Source: S012-113 sp965368405
Lineage (GTDB): Bacteria; Bacteroidota; Bacteroidia; Cytophagales; Cyclobacteriaceae
Assembly: GCA_965368405.1 (NCBI GenBank)
Contig: CBDUMS010000085.1
Coordinates: 1 to 16,045 of the forward strand
Length of the DNA stretch: 16,045 nt
Direction of reading: 5' to 3'
Below the pieces are notes generated by a model. It did not search any database and was not told where the DNA came from. It saw nothing but the letters and a program-made list of their open reading frames with translations. Positions 15,203 through 16,045 of the stretch are shown here, piece by piece; within the stretch, counting starts at the first letter, position 1, and the number at the start of each line of letters is the position of its first letter. The position numbers were made by a program, and so were the translations under genes.

Positions 15203-15253
15203 GGTTAAACCGACTAGAGCCTAGAGTACAGATTCATAAATCTTATCCTTGTA

Positions 15254-15826
15254 TTAAAGCCAGCCAGCCGGAACATCCTTTACTGTATCTACATCATGTC
15301 GTTCACTAAGTAAAAAGACATTAAGATTCATCTGTTCACAACGATTCAAAGTATCCTTTAATACAGTCGGTTTGCCCCATTCGATATTCACAAACAGTTC
15401 AGGGTGAGGTAAGCGCATGCCAATGAGATAGTAGCCACCATCAGCGGCGGGGCCAATAACAACATCCGAATGGCTAAGCGACTTAAATGCTGTAGTGATA
15501 TCGTTACTTGTAATGTCATGGCAATCGCTACCTATAAGGCAAATTTTTTCATGTAGTGTGGATTGTTGACGTATTGCATTGTACATTCTTTCACCAAGAT
15601 CTTTGCCATTTTGAACAAAAGATGAATGATCGCCTGCTAATTCTGTCTTTTCAGAAAAAAACACCGCAAAAGGAATTTCGGTTTTTTGCACTAGATCAAG
15701 CGTGCGTTCGAACAATCGGTTGTGGATGGCAAGCGCAATCTCACTGCCAAGATCCCTTGCCAATCGCTTTTTAACTTGATCCATTATTGGCGCCCTGCTA
15801 AAAAGAATAAGGAAACTCTCCTGCAT
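15254..15826 (-). CDS. DUF2064 / TIGR04282-family sugar-nucleotide-transferase-like protein
   Basis: Cytosolic GT-A-like nucleotidyl/glycosyl-transferase-type protein of 190 residues, about the usual family length. Motifs in order: LILFSRAPIMDQVKKRLARDLG (residues ~6-27, matching the usual FxKxPxPGxxKTRL), QNGKDLGERMYNAI, CLIGSDCHDI, DVVIGPAADGGYYLIGM, LFVNIEWGKPTVLKDT and RHDVDTVKDV. Members are annotated as 'TIGR04282 family arsenosugar biosynthesis glycosyltransferase', but that substrate is not established for most. No arsenic or arsenosugar gene lies nearby, so substrate is left open. The start at 15826 gives the family-standard N-terminus. The N-terminal basic motif departs from family in having IMDQ where PGxx is usual. 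It is followed, 58 nt later, by the SCO gene. Confidence 0.87.
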   Translation of the reverse strand: MQESFLILFSRAPIMDQVKKRLARDLGSEIALAIHNRLFERTLDLVQKTEIPFAVFFSEKTELAGDHSSFVQNGKDLGERMYNAIRQQSTLHEKICLIGSDCHDITSNDITTAFKSLSHSDVVIGPAADGGYYLIGMRLPHPELFVNIEWGKPTVLKDTLNRCEQMNLNVFLLSERHDVDTVKDVPAGWL

Positions 15827-16045
15827 GTTTCTAAATATTACAATTAACGCTTTGGTACTATTAATACAAGCTTAGAATAATTATATATTTTACCAAAGTA
15901 TTGAAATCGATTCAGTAAAAAAAAATGTGAACTCAGCCGACTTTTTCTATTAATGCAATTGTTAAACTAGCTTTTTATATTTCTTTTTTGCCTAATCTTT
16001 ATTCTATAAAACAATATTAGAGCAAATTAATCCAAAAATTAATGA
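15827..16045. other. AT-rich region upstream of the DUF2064 gene, to the window edge
   Basis: No gene is recognised in these 219 bp. CTTTGGTA (15850-15857) and TACCAAAG (15891-15898) form an 8-bp inverted repeat in the probable leader or promoter zone. The minus strand reads TACTTTG at 15900-15894, one base short of a TAnnTTTG box. An A-run (15917-15925) and the second copy of the 31-bp element follow. Confidence 0.5.
15947..15977 (+). repeat. Copy 2 of a dispersed 31-bp AT-rich element
   Basis: Same orientation as the copy at 13577-13607, 25 of 31 bases identical with no gaps. Both copies are preceded by a similar ACTTTT-CT stretch that differs in length by a few bases. It lies 120 bp upstream of the DUF2064 start, pointing away from that gene. 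Confidence 0.5.

Noticed and set aside
15196..15253. Terminator after the DUF2064 gene
   Set aside because: Only 4-bp stems around CTAG and GATT/AATC are present, without a U-tract.

Overview
The window looks like chromosomal DNA of a Bacteroidota bacterium, probably of the Cytophagales/Flammeovirgaceae type. Three things point there: a giant secreted protein ending in a type A sorting domain of the type IX secretion system (T9SS), a SPOR-repeat-OmpA envelope protein, and AT-rich leaders carrying TAnnTTTG, the Bacteroidota -7 promoter element. Almost all of the DNA codes for protein. No tRNA, rRNA, CRISPR array, insertion sequence or phage gene was seen.

Layout. Positions 1-13434 hold five genes on the minus strand, read right to left: a small Kre9/KNH-type Ig-like protein with a transmembrane anchor (12631-13434); a 2459-residue T9SS surface protein (5203-12582) followed by an intrinsic terminator; a secreted caspase-fold peptidase with intact His/Cys (3875-5038), also followed by a terminator; a papain-fold protein whose catalytic Cys position is Ser (2411-3808); and a SPOR + 17-residue-repeat + OmpA protein (2-2236). 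Next comes a 250-bp divergent AT-rich region, a small plus-strand lipoprotein gene (13685-14113), and a minus-strand respiratory group: a DUF2064/TIGR04282 sugar-nucleotide-transferase-like gene (15254-15826), a SCO1/SenC copper chaperone (14551-15177) and a monoheme cytochrome c lipoprotein (14115-14558). The last two overlap by 8 nt.

How the genes may work together. The Ig-like protein and the giant protein are 48 nt apart with no terminator between them, so they are probably co-expressed as an envelope anchor plus a surface adhesin. The caspase and the Ser-papain/DUF4384 protein both carry Sec signals and no T9SS tail. They would meet in the periplasm, next to an OmpA protein that has a predicted peptidoglycan-binding domain at each end. 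This looks like an envelope protease / pseudoprotease / scaffold module. The physical linkage is seen; the shared function is inference. SCO and the cytochrome belong to electron transport and cytochrome oxidase assembly.

The most unusual points are the Cys-to-Ser papain beside an active-looking caspase; a near-perfect terminator whose U-tract ends 5 nt before the pseudoprotease start codon; the 51-residue higher-order repeat in the OmpA protein; and a 31-bp AT-rich element present in two separate intergenic regions.
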